From an uncultured Verrucomicrobiota bacterium (lineage in GTDB: Bacteria; Verrucomicrobiota; Kiritimatiellia; CAIVKH01): a stretch of 6,653 nucleotides of DNA. Position numbers and translations under genes: made by a program. The stretch is taken from NCBI GenBank assembly GCA_937894535.1, contig CALBHI010000008.1, forward strand, positions 1 to 6,653. Reading direction: 5' to 3'. Of the stretch, positions 5,157-6,653 are shown one piece after another. Position 1 is the stretch's first letter. Each line of letters opens with the position of its first letter. The notes beneath the pieces were generated by a model. The model did not search any database. It was not told the origin of the DNA and saw only the letters and a program-made list of their open reading frames with translations.

Positions 5157-6011
5157 TCAGCTGTCCTTCTTTTCCTGCTCTTTCGGCTTAAACAAGCCGC
5201 CCAGCGCTTTGAAGAAACGATCTGCCGACATGGAAAGCCCAATATTGACGCGGACCTCGGAGTTGTCGTGCTCCGAACCATTGATTTCCGTGCTCAACAG
5301 CACCGTTCCCAACTCAAGTTCGTATCCATACATCAACGCAAGAACGCTGCGATCCCGATCCTCTTCCAGTCGTTGCGTGTGCATGTATCCAGCCGTTGCC
5401 CGCAGGCGATGGTTAACCTGGTAGATTTCCATGATCAAGCCGCCGCTGTTCTCCCAGAGAAAGCCATCCTTCACGTTTTCATCCGCATTAAACACGTAGT
5501 TTCCGCCCAAATTGGCTCCCAGGTAAAGAAGTTGGCTGTTCTGCTCCGTCTTCGATCCTGCTAGCTGATACATGGGTGAAACATACAACCCGATCGCATC
5601 CGCTTTCGTTATTTGATTGAGGGAGGGCTTGGTATTATCACCAATCACTTTGGCGGCATTGCTAACCACGAAACTCTGCTCAAAGTGAACAGAAAACGCA
5701 GACCGGAATCGCGGAAAATCAAAAGTTGGCTGCTGATGCCATGTTAGCTGAATGAAGTAATTTCCATCATTCAGTAACTTGTCGTTACTACCATCGCCTT
5801 GAGCACTCAGAAATTCAGCGCCCTGGATTAGGCTTAATCCATTGGTAATCTTAAAACTTCCTCCGGGAATAGATGTTGCCGCAAGGTTATTTGTGACGAT
5901 CTCTCCGTTGGGAAAACCCCCATGATCTACGCTAAGGATGCCGCTTCTCGTTGCAACTTCAGCCTGAGCTGCCAGAACGGCAAGAAAAAGAAACCCAAGT
6001 ACACGAATCAT
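5157..6011 (-). CDS. Secreted beta-rich protein, probably outer membrane; function unknown
   Basis: From the ATG at 6011 the protein has 284 residues. The N-terminus is a clear signal peptide: MIR, then hydrophobic VLGFLFLAVLAA, then the cleavage site AQA|EV after residue 17. The mature part (about 267 residues) is rich in alternating strands with aromatic ends, for example YFIQLTWHQ, IGLYVSPMYQL, LLYLGANLGGNYVF, LRATAGYMHT, VLALMYGYELELG and EVRVNIGLSMS. Together with the absence of other hydrophobic helices this suggests an outer-membrane beta-barrel. A charged tail (KPKEQEKKDS) ends it, so it lacks the usual terminal aromatic residue. I do not recognise the family. The upstream in-frame ATG at 6023 is less likely because GGAGG lies between it and the ATG at 6011. 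The gene lies 89 bp downstream of a NarL-type regulator on the same strand and may be co-transcribed or controlled by it. Confidence 0.8.
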   Translation of the reverse strand: MIRVLGFLFLAVLAAQAEVATRSGILSVDHGGFPNGEIVTNNLAATSIPGGSFKITNGLSLIQGAEFLSAQGDGSNDKLLNDGNYFIQLTWHQQPTFDFPRFRSAFSVHFEQSFVVSNAAKVIGDNTKPSLNQITKADAIGLYVSPMYQLAGSKTEQNSQLLYLGANLGGNYVFNADENVKDGFLWENSGGLIMEIYQVNHRLRATAGYMHTQRLEEDRDRSVLALMYGYELELGTVLLSTEINGSEHDNSEVRVNIGLSMSADRFFKALGGLFKPKEQEKKDS

Positions 6012-6016
6012 GATTG

Positions 6017-6021
6017 CCTCC
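6017..6021 (-). promoter_or_regulatory. Strong ribosome binding site of the secreted protein gene
   Basis: GGAGG on the minus strand is 5 bases before the ATG at 6011-6009. It fixes the start 12 bases downstream of the first in-frame ATG and places the signal peptide exactly at the N-terminus. The remaining gap up to 6100 shows no convincing -35/-10 pair or terminator. Confidence 0.75.
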
Positions 6022-6100
6022 ATATGTTTGCATCAAACTATGGGAAAAATCATCTGGCTCTGTAATCGGACATTGTTTCCTATTTCTTTTACAGACTCAG

Positions 6101-6653
6101 CTAGGTCTGGAGGTTTAACACAACTTCGGCTCGGCGACTTAGATCAGCACACGTCATTATCCCGAGCTTCTCCTTCAAATGCTCCTTGTGTACATTCAGC
6201 GTCTTGACGCTGATGCCGAGGGCTTCGGCGATTTTTTGGTTGTCCCAGCCGGCGCCGAGGAGTTGGAATACCTGGAATTCGCGGTCGCTGAGTTTGGCGA
6301 GGTCGGGGTGTTTTTGCTTGTGCTTGCCGTTGCCGTAGAGGGTTTTCTGGATCATCGGGCTGGCGATGCAGCGGCAGATGTGGAGTTCCCCGCGCACCGC
6401 GTCACGGATCGCGGCGGCGAGGCTGTTGGGGCCGACGCCCTTGTAGATAAACGCCTTGGCTCCGGCCTTGATGGCCCGTTCGGCGAGTTCTCCGTCCTTG
6501 GTCTGGCTGATGACGATGTGGGCGAGGTCAGGGAAAGCGGCGTGGCACCGGGCGATCGCGTCGAGCACGTCGCCGCCACCCGGCGCGAGTTCGATGACCA
6601 CCGCGTCCGGCGGGGCCTTCATCAGCACCGGCAGGGCGCTGCGGCATCCATCG
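6101..6653 (-). CDS. NarL-type response regulator with glutamate at the phospho-acceptor position (5' end outside window)
   Basis: The frame is open to the right edge, so the N-terminal part of the receiver, with its acidic pair, is not visible. What remains reads GCRSALPVL, then PPDAVVIELAPGGGD, then IVISQTKD, then KAGAKAFIYKG, which is the second half of a receiver domain with the switch serine and the conserved lysine. The acceptor position, D in VIVDL of the regulator at 467-1144, is E here (GAA on the minus strand, bases 6592-6590). The C-terminus is a LuxR-type helix-turn-helix starting LSDREFQVFQLLG, with recognition helix SVKTLNVHKEHLK; over this 44-residue core half of the residues equal the other regulator. 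It probably acts without phosphorylation, or is locked on (inference). The secreted protein gene follows on the same strand. Confidence 0.9.
   Translation of the reverse strand, partial: DGCRSALPVLMKAPPDAVVIELAPGGGDVLDAIARCHAAFPDLAHIVISQTKDGELAERAIKAGAKAFIYKGVGPNSLAAAIRDAVRGELHICRCIASPMIQKTLYGNGKHKQKHPDLAKLSDREFQVFQLLGAGWDNQKIAEALGISVKTLNVHKEHLKEKLGIMTCADLSRRAEVVLNLQT

Noticed and set aside
5088..5564. A 158-codon + strand frame opposite the secreted protein gene
   Set aside because: It overlaps a gene with signal peptide and strong ribosome binding site on the other strand and has no features of its own.

Overview
The window reads as GC-rich, densely coded DNA from a Gram-negative bacterium. 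NarL-type regulators with an L-[ST]-D-R-E-[LF]-Q-V-[YF]-Q helix-turn-helix start, a secreted barrel-like protein, and interspersed GAACAGAAG...GCGAAGG repeats recall the Verrucomicrobiota/Kiritimatiellota (PVC) group. This placement rests on memory and is tentative.

Left part (1-1593, + strand): a tightly packed operon. It holds the 3' end of a NarX/UhpB-type sensor histidine kinase, a NarL-family response regulator that overlaps it by ATGA, and, 2 bp further on, a small CYTH-domain triphosphatase.

Middle part (1594-5156): an accessory region. The 3' end of the CYTH gene and a short downstream repeat occur three times: the gene itself (A, 1474-1627), copy B (3322-3394) and copy C (4874-5026). 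A and B bracket a class II Fic AMP-transferase gene (minus strand) with its own promoter. B and C bracket what looks like a two-gene nucleotidyltransferase / winged-helix module. In that module the nucleotidyltransferase gene has been internally deleted to a dead remnant (3567-3826), while its partner (3807-4835) is intact. TTGATAGA sites sit at both ends of the fic segment, and a 56-bp hairpin covers the fic stop codon. After copy C comes an AT-rich near-palindrome that resembles a REP-type element.

Right part (5157-6653, minus strand): a secreted, probably outer-membrane beta-rich protein of unknown function. Upstream of it is the C-terminal part of a second NarL-type regulator, whose phospho-acceptor aspartate position is occupied by glutamate.

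Main interpretation: this is an insertion hotspot at the 3' end of a CYTH gene. Toxin-like modules lie between partial copies of that gene end. The CYTH-derived sequence is almost unchanged between copies, so the rearrangements look recent, although one module has already lost its enzyme. No integrase or transposase gene is visible in the window, so the mechanism is open.
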